Translations under genes and position numbers: made by a program
Notes under the pieces: generated by a model
What the model saw: the letters and a program-made list of their open reading frames with translations, nothing else
Told to the model about the DNA's origin: nothing
Database searches by the model: none
From: TMP-24 sp031376305
Lineage (GTDB): Bacteria > Pseudomonadota > Alphaproteobacteria > Rhodobacterales > Rhodobacteraceae
Assembly (NCBI GenBank): GCA_031376305.1
Contig: JANMDM010000136.1
Location: forward strand, 1-23,153
Length of the DNA: 23,153 nucleotides
Reading direction: 5' to 3'
In this document: in pieces, positions 16,633 through 23,153 of the stretch
Numbering within the stretch: position 1 is the first letter of the stretch
Layout: each line of letters begins with the position of its first letter

Positions 16633-16842
16633 ATGAAAACCCTCACGACCTATGAGGCATTCTGCCTGAAGAACGCCGCCCGCTTTGTCGCTGCCCGCGG
16701 ACGGACACCCTGCACCCGAACCCGCCAGCAATTCGCCACCCTGCCTGAGGCGCAGGCCTACGGCGCCGCGATCGGCGACGGCCGCACGATGATCTACGCC
16801 GTCACGCCCCTCGGGCATTCCGCCCACATCACCAACGCCTGA
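16633..16842 (+). CDS. Small protein of unknown function
   Basis: 69 residues with GGAG upstream of the ATG. It opens MKTLTTYEAFCLKNAARFVA and ends GHSAHITNA, has no signal peptide or membrane segment and is probably cytoplasmic. Similar short proteins occur in accessory regions and plasmids of Rhodobacteraceae, as far as I recall, but I know no function. It is followed after 12 bases by another small gene with an excellent binding site, so the two are probably cotranscribed along with the interrupted gene behind them. Confidence 0.6.
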   Translation: MKTLTTYEAFCLKNAARFVAARGRTPCTRTRQQFATLPEAQAYGAAIGDGRTMIYAVTPLGHSAHITNA

Positions 16843-16854
16843 AGGAGCAACGCC

Positions 16855-17415
16855 ATGAAACTCAAACCCCTCACCGCCGCGCAGATCGACATGCTCGCCC
16901 AGCGCCTTTGCGAAACGCCGATCACGCCCAGCGTCAGCGCCAAGAAGGCGGGCGATACGCTCGCCCAACTTCTGGTCGCCGGGATCGGCACCGATCGCGC
17001 GGCCCGCGCCTTCACCTCGGTCATGACCGCCGCCACCTTTGAGCAGGCCGAAGCCCGGCTGACCTTGGTGCTGGACTATGGCAACACCGAACCGGCTGAC
17101 GACGCAGCGGATGGGATCGTGCCAGCCCCCGCCGATCAGCTAGTCACGGCGATCGCCCCCGCGATCGGAAAGCGCAAAGCCATCCTTGATCAGGCGCAGA
17201 CCGGCGCGCTGCCGCAGGCCCCGGACTTTTCCAAGCCGACGCACGCCCGGTTCCGCACCAAGCTGGCGCAGATCGTCGCCTTGGCCGAGGCGGGCGACAT
17301 CGCCGGGTTGCAGGCCTTCGAGATCAACCCGGTCTCGTCCAGCCCCAAGGCGATGGCCCGCTACCGCGATCTTTGCGTGATCGCCATCACCGCCCGGGCG
17401 GGAGCCGCAGCATGA
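16855..17415 (+). CDS. Small hypothetical protein, possibly distantly DUF3489-like at the N-terminus
   Basis: 186 residues, with AAGGAG 6 bases upstream of the ATG. The N-terminal part (about 1-75) opens MKLKPLTAAQIDMLAQRL and has the repeated short helices seen at the start of some DUF3489-like proteins; this link is weak. A Pro/Ala-rich linker follows (about 80-115). The C-terminal part (about 120-180) holds ARFRTKLAQIVALAEAGDIAG and AFEINPVSSSPKAMARYRD, which look conserved and suggest a small helical domain with a motif that is Ser/Pro rich. There is no catalytic motif that I recognise. Its stop overlaps the next start (ATGA), so it belongs to a three-gene cassette. Confidence 0.6.
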   Translation: MKLKPLTAAQIDMLAQRLCETPITPSVSAKKAGDTLAQLLVAGIGTDRAARAFTSVMTAATFEQAEARLTLVLDYGNTEPADDAADGIVPAPADQLVTAIAPAIGKRKAILDQAQTGALPQAPDFSKPTHARFRTKLAQIVALAEAGDIAGLQAFEINPVSSSPKAMARYRDLCVIAITARAGAAA

Positions 17416-17804
17416 AGATCACCCGCGAATTCTGCCCTGCCGATCGCTACGTTTACGATTTCGGGCTTCCAGCTACGGGAAGGGCTGGGCGCAGGTCGAT
17501 ACGGCGTGAGGCATGCATCGTATTTCGGTACATGGGCCAACTCGAGGCAGTTGATGATTTTCAGCTATTGCGAAGGCGACACCACCTTGGATGAGGCCGC
17601 ATCGCCCGAAGAGTTCGCGGCCGAACTGCGCGAGATTGACGCGTGGAACCGCGCGCATGGCTATGGTCCGGCACGGATCGATCCGGGGTTTGATCCGGTG
17701 ATGAAGGCGGCGTTCGCGGGACTGGGGCTAGGTCACATACCCATAAAGGGGATTCACAAGATTGATGTGATGTGATTCACTTTGCCGAAAGTGGGGAGGC
17801 GGGG

Positions 17805-18573
17805 ATGGCACGTTTTGATCTGACGGATTTCGAGTGGGACGTGATCCAGCCCTTGCTGCCGACGAAGGTGCGCGGAGTGAAGCGGGCGGATGATCGCAAA
17901 GTGCTGAACGGGATCTTCTGGCGGCTGCGGACCGGGGCGCCTTGGGCGGACATTCCGGCGCGCTACGGGCCCTATACCACTTGTGTGAACCGCTTCAACC
18001 GCTGGCGCAGGGCGGGCCATTGGGCGCGCATTCTGAAAGCGGTATCAGAGGCTTATGACGGAGATGTCGAGATGATCGACTCCTCCTCGATCCGGGTGCA
18101 TCAGCATGCCGCCAATGGTCAAAAAAAGCCGTCCGATCCCATTGCATGGGTCGTTCGCACGGCGGGTTGACCACGAAAATCCATGCGCTCGTCGATTCGC
18201 TGGGCCGCCCGATCCTGTTGAAGCTCACCAAGGGTCAGGCGCATGACGGGCGCTCGGCGGCGGATATGTATGACACGGTCCGTGCCGCCAGACCCTGCTC
18301 GCCGACCGCGCCTATGACAGCGACGGCTTGCGCGAAAGCCTCGCCGAACGCGGGGCAGTGGCCAACATCCGGCTGATGCCGACCCGGATCAGGTTTCCGG
18401 CCTTCGACCCCGTTCTCTACCGCCAGCGCAACCGGGTCGAGAGGTTCTTCAACAAACTGAAGCACTTCCGCGCCGTCGCCACCCGCTACGACAAACGTGA
18501 CGACAACTTCCTCGCCTCCGTCCAGCTCGCATCCCTGCGGATTTGGTTGCGGACATATGAGTCGGTGACCTAG
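17805..18573 (+). pseudogene. IS5-family DDE transposase, split over three frames
   Basis: The first part (from ATG 17805, stop 18170) has the N-terminal IS5 pattern LTDFEWDVIQPLLP, VLNGIFWRLRTGAPWADIP and the first catalytic Asp in EMIDSSSIRVHQ. A -1 shift at an A7 run (18121-18127) leads into the frame with MGRSHGGLTTKIHALVDSLG, typical of IS427-group elements that express a fused protein by programmed frameshifting. A second shift near 18284-18291 is needed to reach LLADRAYDSDGL (second Asp) and VERFFNKLKHFRAVATRYDK (catalytic Glu). This one has no slippery sequence and looks like a one-base loss. Without it the product ends at 18376 with an incomplete catalytic triad, so this copy is probably inactive. 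Confidence 0.85.
18122..18128 (+). promoter_or_regulatory. Programmed -1 frameshift slippery site A-AAA-AAG
   Basis: In the incoming frame the codons are CAA AAA AAG (18120-18128). Slipping back one base re-pairs both tRNAs on AAA AAA and continues GCC into the second frame. The heptamer is in the exact phase required, which supports a functional site inherited from the active element rather than a random lesion. Confidence 0.65.
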
Positions 18574-18590
18574 AGGATATGCTGCACTGA

Positions 18591-18856
18591 ACCGATAGGT
18601 GCTTTTTCGGGGCCCTGAGTCCAACCGCAACTTTTGATGCGTCACAGCTGGTTTGGCCGAGCGGGCCTCGGAGAAGCTTGAAAATAGAAACACGTCGATG
18701 AGCGCCGGTGTTCGTCGGGTCACCATCTGAAGCGGACACGCGCCGCCGTCTTCATGACGGGCATCGCTTGACCCACAGCAGACATGCGGGAATCTTTTCG
18801 GCGAAACAGGTGATGTGGTGCCTGCAACTGGGCCGTGCTTCACGATGAAGGACGGT
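18591..18856. other. Intergenic region after the insertion, no gene seen
   Basis: Between the end of the broken gene and the stop of kdpE there is no supported coding sequence. Frames on the minus strand run through it and on into the insertion sequence without family resemblance. A TGGCCGAGCGGGC string at 18653-18665 recalls a tRNA-Ser D-arm but nothing else of a tRNA is present. Confidence 0.5.
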
Positions 18857-19546
18857 TCAATCTGATCCACCCCATCGATAACCGACACCCGGTTCGGTCT
18901 GGATGAATTTCGGTTGTGATGGCTCTGCCTCGATCTTCTGGCGCAACTGGCCGATGAACACCCGCAGATAGGGTACGTCTTCGCCATGCGCGGGGCCCCA
19001 GACTTGCAACAAAAGCTGGCGGTGCGTCAGCACCCGACCGGGGTTGCGGGCCAGAGTGACCAGCAGATCGAACTCTTTTGGCGTCAGGCGCAGCGGCTGG
19101 CCGCCCATCGTCACGCTGTGCGCGGGCAGGTCGATCAGCAATCCGCCATGGCGAATGCTATCCCCTGCCGGAGCGCGCGACGCTTGGCGCAGGCATGCGC
19201 GCAAGCGGGCAAGAAGCTCGCCAATGCCGAAGGGTTTGGCCACGAAGTCATTGGCGCCAAGGTCCAGCGCCATGATCTTTTCCATTTCCTGATCATGCGC
19301 CGACAGCACGATGATTGGGATATCCGAACTGGCGCGCAGGCGTTCGATCACTGCTTTGCCGTTCAGATCGGGCAGGCCCAGATCAAGGATCATCGCCGCC
19401 GGGTCGGAGGTTGCGGCCAGTGTCAGACCCTCTTGCCCGGTTGCGGCAAAGCAGGTGTCATAGCCCGAGGCGGCAAGGGCATGGCCCAGAAAGCGCTGTA
19501 TCTGCGGCTCGTCATCGACGATCAGGATCAGGGGGCGGCCAGTCAT
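18857..19546 (-). CDS. kdpE: KdpE-like response regulator (OmpR/PhoB family)
   Basis: 229 residues, the normal length. The receiver domain (about 1-120) has the acidic pair DD at 11-12, phospho-acceptor D55 in ILDLGLPD, and the conserved K of VAKPFG near 105. The C-terminal winged helix (about 130-227) has LTPKEFDLLVTLARNPGRVLTHRQLL and VWGPAHGEDVPYLRVFIGQLRQKIE, the last being characteristic of KdpE. It starts 13 bases after the sensor kinase stop, so the two are one transcription unit. No kdpFABC genes are in view; the divergent kup gene is the nearest potassium target. Confidence 0.9.
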   Translation of the reverse strand: MTGRPLILIVDDEPQIQRFLGHALAASGYDTCFAATGQEGLTLAATSDPAAMILDLGLPDLNGKAVIERLRASSDIPIIVLSAHDQEMEKIMALDLGANDFVAKPFGIGELLARLRACLRQASRAPAGDSIRHGGLLIDLPAHSVTMGGQPLRLTPKEFDLLVTLARNPGRVLTHRQLLLQVWGPAHGEDVPYLRVFIGQLRQKIEAEPSQPKFIQTEPGVGYRWGGSD

Positions 19547-19559
19547 GTTGAGGACTCGG

Positions 19560-21113
19560 TCATCTGGCGGGGCCGGTGGGCAGAGGAAGCCGGATGTGCA
19601 ATGCGCTGCCCCGCATGCCTTGCACGGGGCTTTCGGCGGTCAGACTGCCGCCAAGCGCCTGCACGAGGCCTTGACAGATTGTCAGGCCAAGCCCGGTGCC
19701 GGGGGCGGCAGGATTCGCACGAAAGAATGGGGTGAAGATATGATTGATGGCCTCGGGTGCAATGCCGGGGCCATGATCGGTGACGGTCAGCGTCACCTCG
19801 GCGGTTGAAGCGGCGCAAGCGATGTCGACAAGCGCGGGCTTGGCCGAAAACTTCACCGCATTGTCGATCAGGTTGAACAGCGCTTGTTCCAGCAGCGCCG
19901 CCTCGGCCCGGATCATCGGCAGGTCAGCACCCGCAACGGTGATCTGTGCGGTGGGAAACGCCCGGGCCGCCCGCGCCACAGCCGCCGCCACCACATCGCC
20001 GGGGTCCACCCAGACCAGCCGCAGCGAAAGCCCGGCCTGCATCCGCGTCATCTGCAACAGATTGTCGACATAGCGCGACAACCGCTGCGCCTCTTCCTCG
20101 ATGGCCAGTTGCAGATCGGCCCGCGCTTCGGGCGGCAGCGTATCGCCCAATTCGCGCAGGCTGGTGATCGCGCCAAGGATGGTTGCCAAGGGCGTGCGAA
20201 GGTCATGCGAGAGCGAGGTCAGCAAGGACGCCCGCAGTGACTCGCGGTCGGCGGTGATGCGGGCCTCGTCTGCCGCTTTGGCAAGGCCCATACGTTCGAT
20301 GGCCAGATTGCCCTGATGGCAGATCACCTCGATGGCCTGCTCGCGGTAGCGCAAATCGGAGCGCTGGCGGTTCAGGCTGTGGTGGCCAAGCACCAGAACC
20401 ACGGTGTCGTTTTGCACAAGCGGCACAAAGGCAAAGCGCGCACCCTGCCAACCGGGTTGGGTGCTGTCTTGGGTGCTGCGCCGCCGAAACGCGCGGTCGG
20501 CCGCCTGCATATCGGCGGCGTCAAGACTGGCCTCGTCAAGACTGGCCTCGACAGGAAAGGCGGCGGTTATCTGTAACACCTCGTCGGTGGGCCGCAGCAC
20601 AACCGACGGACCCAGCGCAAGGGCAGCCAGATGCGCGGACAATGCGTGCTCGATCGCCGCTAGATCATGTGCCTCGGCCAGTTCGCTGGCGAAACTCGAC
20701 AGAACCTCCAGCACTGCCGCGCGGCCCTTGGCGGCATCCGCCTCTTCGCGCAAACGCCCGGCCAAAAAGCCGGTCAGACCCGCGACCAGCAGAAATTCCG
20801 CCAGTACCACCAGATCGCCGGGATGGGCGATGCGGAAGGTGTAAAGCGGCAGCACGAACAGGAAGTTGAACGCTGCAAAGGCGGCAAAAGCGCTGGCAAT
20901 CCCGATCCAGAAGCCGAAGCGCACCGCGCTCAGCAGCACAGCGGCGAAGAACAGGAACAGGCCTGTGGGTTCGGGCAGCAGGCCCAATGTCAGGTGGGTC
21001 GTCAGCGCAGCAAGGCCCAGAAACGCCGTCGCGCCCATGCCACCCCAAACCGAGGGCAAGGCGCTCCAGCCGCGGTCGTCGTATGGAAGCATCCGGTTTG
21101 ACTGATCCTGCAT
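19560..21113 (-). CDS. kdpD: Short KdpD-like sensor histidine kinase lacking the N-terminal KdpD/Usp domains
   Basis: 517 residues from the ATG at 21113; ATG 21092, with AGGA upstream, is a possible start and a TTG at 21209 is unlikely. Full KdpD is about 900 residues. Here the chain starts directly at the four-helix DUF4118 membrane domain (about 22-120). A GAF-like segment follows (about 130-280), then HisKA with SHDLRTPLATILG (H303), and the ATPase domain with NLIDNAVKFS, DHGPGIAPE and GTGLGLTICQGLVQALGG. The linker holds a perfect 15-base duplication (EASLD twice, near 190-199). Missing the N-terminal Walker-bearing KdpD domain and the Usp domain, it cannot sense c-di-AMP or ATP as full KdpD does, so its signal probably comes through the membrane or GAF part. 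Confidence 0.88.
   Translation of the reverse strand: MQDQSNRMLPYDDRGWSALPSVWGGMGATAFLGLAALTTHLTLGLLPEPTGLFLFFAAVLLSAVRFGFWIGIASAFAAFAAFNFLFVLPLYTFRIAHPGDLVVLAEFLLVAGLTGFLAGRLREEADAAKGRAAVLEVLSSFASELAEAHDLAAIEHALSAHLAALALGPSVVLRPTDEVLQITAAFPVEASLDEASLDAADMQAADRAFRRRSTQDSTQPGWQGARFAFVPLVQNDTVVLVLGHHSLNRQRSDLRYREQAIEVICHQGNLAIERMGLAKAADEARITADRESLRASLLTSLSHDLRTPLATILGAITSLRELGDTLPPEARADLQLAIEEEAQRLSRYVDNLLQMTRMQAGLSLRLVWVDPGDVVAAAVARAARAFPTAQITVAGADLPMIRAEAALLEQALFNLIDNAVKFSAKPALVDIACAASTAEVTLTVTDHGPGIAPEAINHIFTPFFRANPAAPGTGLGLTICQGLVQALGGSLTAESPVQGMRGSALHIRLPLPTGPAR
20520..20549. repeat. Perfect 15-bp tandem duplication inside the kinase gene
   Basis: GTCAAGACTGGCCTC occurs twice in a row (20520-20534 and 20535-20549). 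It is in frame and adds one five-residue unit to the linker between the GAF-like core segments, so it should be tolerated. It looks like a recent slippage event. Confidence 0.8.
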
Positions 21114-21153
21114 GGCTTGGTTTTGGGCCGTGATCGCCGACCTGTCCACCGTA

Positions 21154-21205
21154 TTTACGCAATCCTTATGCGCCCAGACGAAATCCCCTGTGGCTTCCTT
21201 ATGCG
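21154..21205. promoter_or_regulatory. Direct repeats in the kdpD/kup divergent promoter region, candidate KdpE sites
   Basis: TTTACGC (21154-21160) and CTTATGC (21165-21171) start 11 bases apart, the tandem spacing used by OmpR/PhoB-family regulators. TCCTTATGCG recurs exactly at 21163-21172 and 21196-21205, 33 bases apart, or three helical turns. The block lies about 55-105 bases before kup and 40-90 before the kinase start. No clear -35/-10 pair was recognised. Confidence 0.45.
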
Positions 21206-21259
21206 GCAATCGCCAGTTTCTCGCAGATCAGCCGGAGGTCCGGCGCGAAAAGGTAAGTC

Positions 21260-23153
21260 ATGACTCTGACCACGTTAGACCTTCCCTACACCAAACCCCA
21301 AGCCAGCAAGAAGGCCGGAGTGCTTGCCCTGTCGCTGGCCTCGATTGGTGTGGTTTACGGCGATATCGGCACCTCGCCGCTTTACGCCTTCCGCGAGGCG
21401 ATGCGCGCGGCGGGCGGCGCGCATGGCGGGGTGCAGCGCGGCGATGTGCTGGGGGTACTCTCGCTGATCATCTGGGCGCTGATGGTGATTGTGACGGTGA
21501 AATATGTCATCATCCTGCTGCGCGCCGACAATCAGGGCGAAGGTGGCACGCTGTCCTTGCTGGCCCTGGCACAGCGGGCAATGGGGCGATCGGCGCCCGC
21601 CATCCTGTTCACGGGCATGATTGGTGCTGCGCTGTTTTACGGCGATGCTGCCATCACGCCCGCAATTTCGGTGCTCTCGGCGGTGGAGGGGCTGAAGCTG
21701 GTTACCTCCGGCCTTGAGCCCTTTATCCTGCCGATCACCATCGCCATCATCATTGCGCTGTTTCTGGTGCAAAGCCGGGGTACGGCGGCTGTGGCCAGCC
21801 TGTTCGGGCCGATCACGCTGGTTTGGTTCATCGTCATGGCGGTGGGTGGCAGCGTGCATGTGGTTGCCGACCCGGCTATTCTGGCCGCTCTGAATCCGAT
21901 CCATGCCGCCGCTTTCGTGGCGCAAAACGGCACTTTGGGGCTGGTGGTTCTGGGTGCAGTGTTTCTGGCCGTCACCGGGGCCGAGGCGCTCTACGCCGAT
22001 CTTGGCCATTTTGGTCGCCGCCCGATCCGGTTGGCGTGGATTTTCGTGGCGCTGCCGTCCCTGGCGCTGAACTATTTGGGCCAGGGTGCGCTGGTGCTGA
22101 GCGATCCGGCCAGCCTGGAGAACCCGTTCTTCCTGATGTATCCCGATTCGGCGCTGCTACCGGTGGTGCTTCTGGCCACCATGGCCACCATCATTGCCAG
22201 CCAGGCCGTGATCACCGGGGCTTTTTCACTGACCCGGCAGGCGATCCAGTTGAAGCTGTTCCCGCGCCTCAAGATACACCACACCTCGGAAACCCAGGAG
22301 GGGCAGATATATCTGCCAGGCGTCAACGGGCTTTTGCTGGTGGCGGTGCTGATGCTGGTGCTGGCCTTTGGCAGCTCGTCGGGACTGGCCAGCGCTTACG
22401 GCATCGCGGTGACCGGCACGATGGTGGTGACGGCGATGCTGGCGCTGATCGTAGTACATCGGCACTGGAACTGGCCGCTTTGGGCGGCAATAGCGCTGAT
22501 CGTGCCTTTCCTGGTGATTGATCTGATCTTTCTGGGGGCAAATATGCTGAAACTGTTCGAGGGCGGTTATGTGCCGCTGGGCATGGCCGGGCTGGTCGTG
22601 CTGGTCATGACGACATGGGTGCGCGGTACCGCAGTACTCGTCAAGAAAGAGCAAGCGTCCGAGGTGCTGCTGGACACCATCCTGGGCCATCTGGACAAAA
22701 AGCCGATCCCGACGATTCCGGGCACCGCCATCTATCTGACCGCCAGCCCGGATTACGCCCCGGTGGCCTTGATGCACAGCCTCAAGCACTTCAAAAGCTT
22801 GCACGAGCACAACGTCATACTGACCATCGTCACCGCCAATGTGCCGCGCGTCGATCAGACCGAGCGGGTCGAGATGGTTGAAATCAATCCGCGCTTCCGC
22901 CGCATCACGCTGACCTTCGGCTACATGGAAGACCCGGACGTGCCGCAGGGGCTGGCGCAATGCCGCAAGCTGGGCTGGAAGTTCGACATCATGTCCACCT
23001 CGTTCCTGCTGTCCCGCCGCACCCTGAAACTGTCGAGCAAGAGCCAGTTGCCGGGCTGGCAAAGCCGTCTGTTCATCTTGCTGGCCCGCAACGCCGCTGG
23101 CGCATCTGATTACTTCCACATCCCGGCAGGCCGGGTGGTGGAGATCGGAACAC
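21260..23153 (+). CDS. kup: Kup/Trk-type potassium uptake protein (3' end cut by window edge)
   Basis: 631 codons are present from the ATG at 21260 (AAAGG 7 bases upstream), and the last visible residues GRVVEIGT normally lie a few residues from the C-terminus, so almost the whole gene is here. The N-terminal hallmark GVVYGDIGTSPLYAFRE (31-46) is intact, with LRADNQGEGGTLSLLAL at about 90-106 and GDAAITPAISVLSAVEGL near 130. About twelve membrane helices fill the first 440 residues, followed by a cytoplasmic domain. Kup is a proton-coupled inner-membrane K+ importer used in acidic or low-K+ conditions. It is divergent from a KdpE/KdpD-like pair, which suggests that pair controls it. Confidence 0.95.
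   Translation, partial: MTLTTLDLPYTKPQASKKAGVLALSLASIGVVYGDIGTSPLYAFREAMRAAGGAHGGVQRGDVLGVLSLIIWALMVIVTVKYVIILLRADNQGEGGTLSLLALAQRAMGRSAPAILFTGMIGAALFYGDAAITPAISVLSAVEGLKLVTSGLEPFILPITIAIIIALFLVQSRGTAAVASLFGPITLVWFIVMAVGGSVHVVADPAILAALNPIHAAAFVAQNGTLGLVVLGAVFLAVTGAEALYADLGHFGRRPIRLAWIFVALPSLALNYLGQGALVLSDPASLENPFFLMYPDSALLPVVLLATMATIIASQAVITGAFSLTRQAIQLKLFPRLKIHHTSETQEGQIYLPGVNGLLLVAVLMLVLAFGSSSGLASAYGIAVTGTMVVTAMLALIVVHRHWNWPLWAAIALIVPFLVIDLIFLGANMLKLFEGGYVPLGMAGLVVLVMTTWVRGTAVLVKKEQASEVLLDTILGHLDKKPIPTIPGTAIYLTASPDYAPVALMHSLKHFKSLHEHNVILTIVTANVPRVDQTERVEMVEINPRFRRITLTFGYMEDPDVPQGLAQCRKLGWKFDIMSTSFLLSRRTLKLSSKSQLPGWQSRLFILLARNAAGASDYFHIPAGRVVEIGT

Larger units (their letters stand above)
17728..18573 (+). 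mobile_element. IS5-family insertion sequence (IS427-like), about 0.84 kb
   Basis: CTAG stands at both outer edges (17728-17731 and 18570-18573). Inverted ends read CTAGGTCACATACCCATA at the left and, on the reverse strand, CTAGGTCACCGACTCATA at the right, agreeing at 15 of 18 positions. The flanks join in frame when one CTAG is kept, so CTAG or its inner TA is the target duplication. Inside is a single transposase split over three frames. Size, ends and frameshifted transposase fit the IS427 group of IS5; the exact named element cannot be given. Confidence 0.85.
17412..18590 (+). pseudogene. Small accessory gene broken by two frameshifts and an IS5-type insertion
   Basis: The gene begins at 17412 in an ATGA overlap (MKITREFCPADRYVYDFG). 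At about 17466-17471 the sensible frame shifts by one base to continue SYGKGWAQVDTA, then a TGA occurs at 17507. From 17512 a third frame continues ASYFGTWANSRQLMIFSYCEG and runs through AFAGLGL to 17730, where the insertion begins. Joining 17730 or 17731 to 18574 gives L-E-D-M-L-H-stop (TGA at 18588-18590), a natural end in the same frame. The intact ancestor was a protein of about 110 residues of unknown function, the third gene of the cassette. Three independent lesions mean it is dead here. Confidence 0.75.

Noticed and set aside
18653..18666. tRNA-Ser-like D-arm string
   Set aside because: No matching acceptor, anticodon or T-arm around it.
18235..18987. 250-codon minus-strand frame across the IS end and kdpE 3' end
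   Set aside because: Runs through the transposase in antisense and overlaps kdpE in another frame; no coherent domain.

Overview
The window is GC-rich, tightly packed DNA of alphaproteobacterial character, most likely Rhodobacterales/Paracoccaceae. That placement rests on the style of the ABC operons, the small accessory proteins and the IS5-type element; no rRNA or other marker gene is present to prove it. Apart from a few short regions, nearly every base belongs to a gene, and several gene pairs overlap by 4 to 11 bases.

Region 1 (1-8587): a 5' stretch with no convincing gene is followed by an XRE/ImmA-IrrE metallopeptidase gene that looks cut short at its C-terminus. Next comes a module made of a minus-strand MurR/RpiR regulator and a divergent five-gene operon. 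The operon encodes a Tat-exported peptide-binding protein, two Dpp/Opp-type permeases, a fused double ATPase and a cytoplasmic P1-family (DmpA-like) aminopeptidase. The likely job is uptake of an unusual peptide or amide and its hydrolysis inside the cell.

Region 2 (8728-16306): a minus-strand LysR regulator faces a second operon with an adenine-deaminase-like amidohydrolase, a BMP/PnrA lipoprotein-family binding protein, a double ATPase and two permeases of the nucleoside/simple-sugar type. This looks like import and deamination of a purine-like compound. The deaminase has Cys where the family normally has a metal-binding His, so its substrate is uncertain. A triple CGTCCAA/TTGGGACG operator candidate lies between regulator and operon. 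A 16-bp stem-loop lies between the binding-protein gene and the ATPase gene.

Region 3 (16307-18856): accessory or decaying DNA. It holds a frameshifted remnant of a phage small-terminase-like gene, two small intact genes of unknown function, and a third small gene carrying two frameshifts and an IS5-family insertion. The insertion can be removed on paper exactly: a CTAG is shared by both ends, and joining the flanks restores the last codons of the broken gene. The transposase shows a correctly phased A-AAA-AAG slippery site plus a second, apparently disabling, frameshift.

Region 4 (18857-23153): a minus-strand KdpE-like response regulator and a short KdpD-like sensor kinase that lacks the usual N-terminal KdpD/Usp part, divergent from a kup potassium transporter gene that runs to within a few codons of its end at the window edge. 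Direct repeats in the shared promoter region make local control of kup by this pair the simplest hypothesis.
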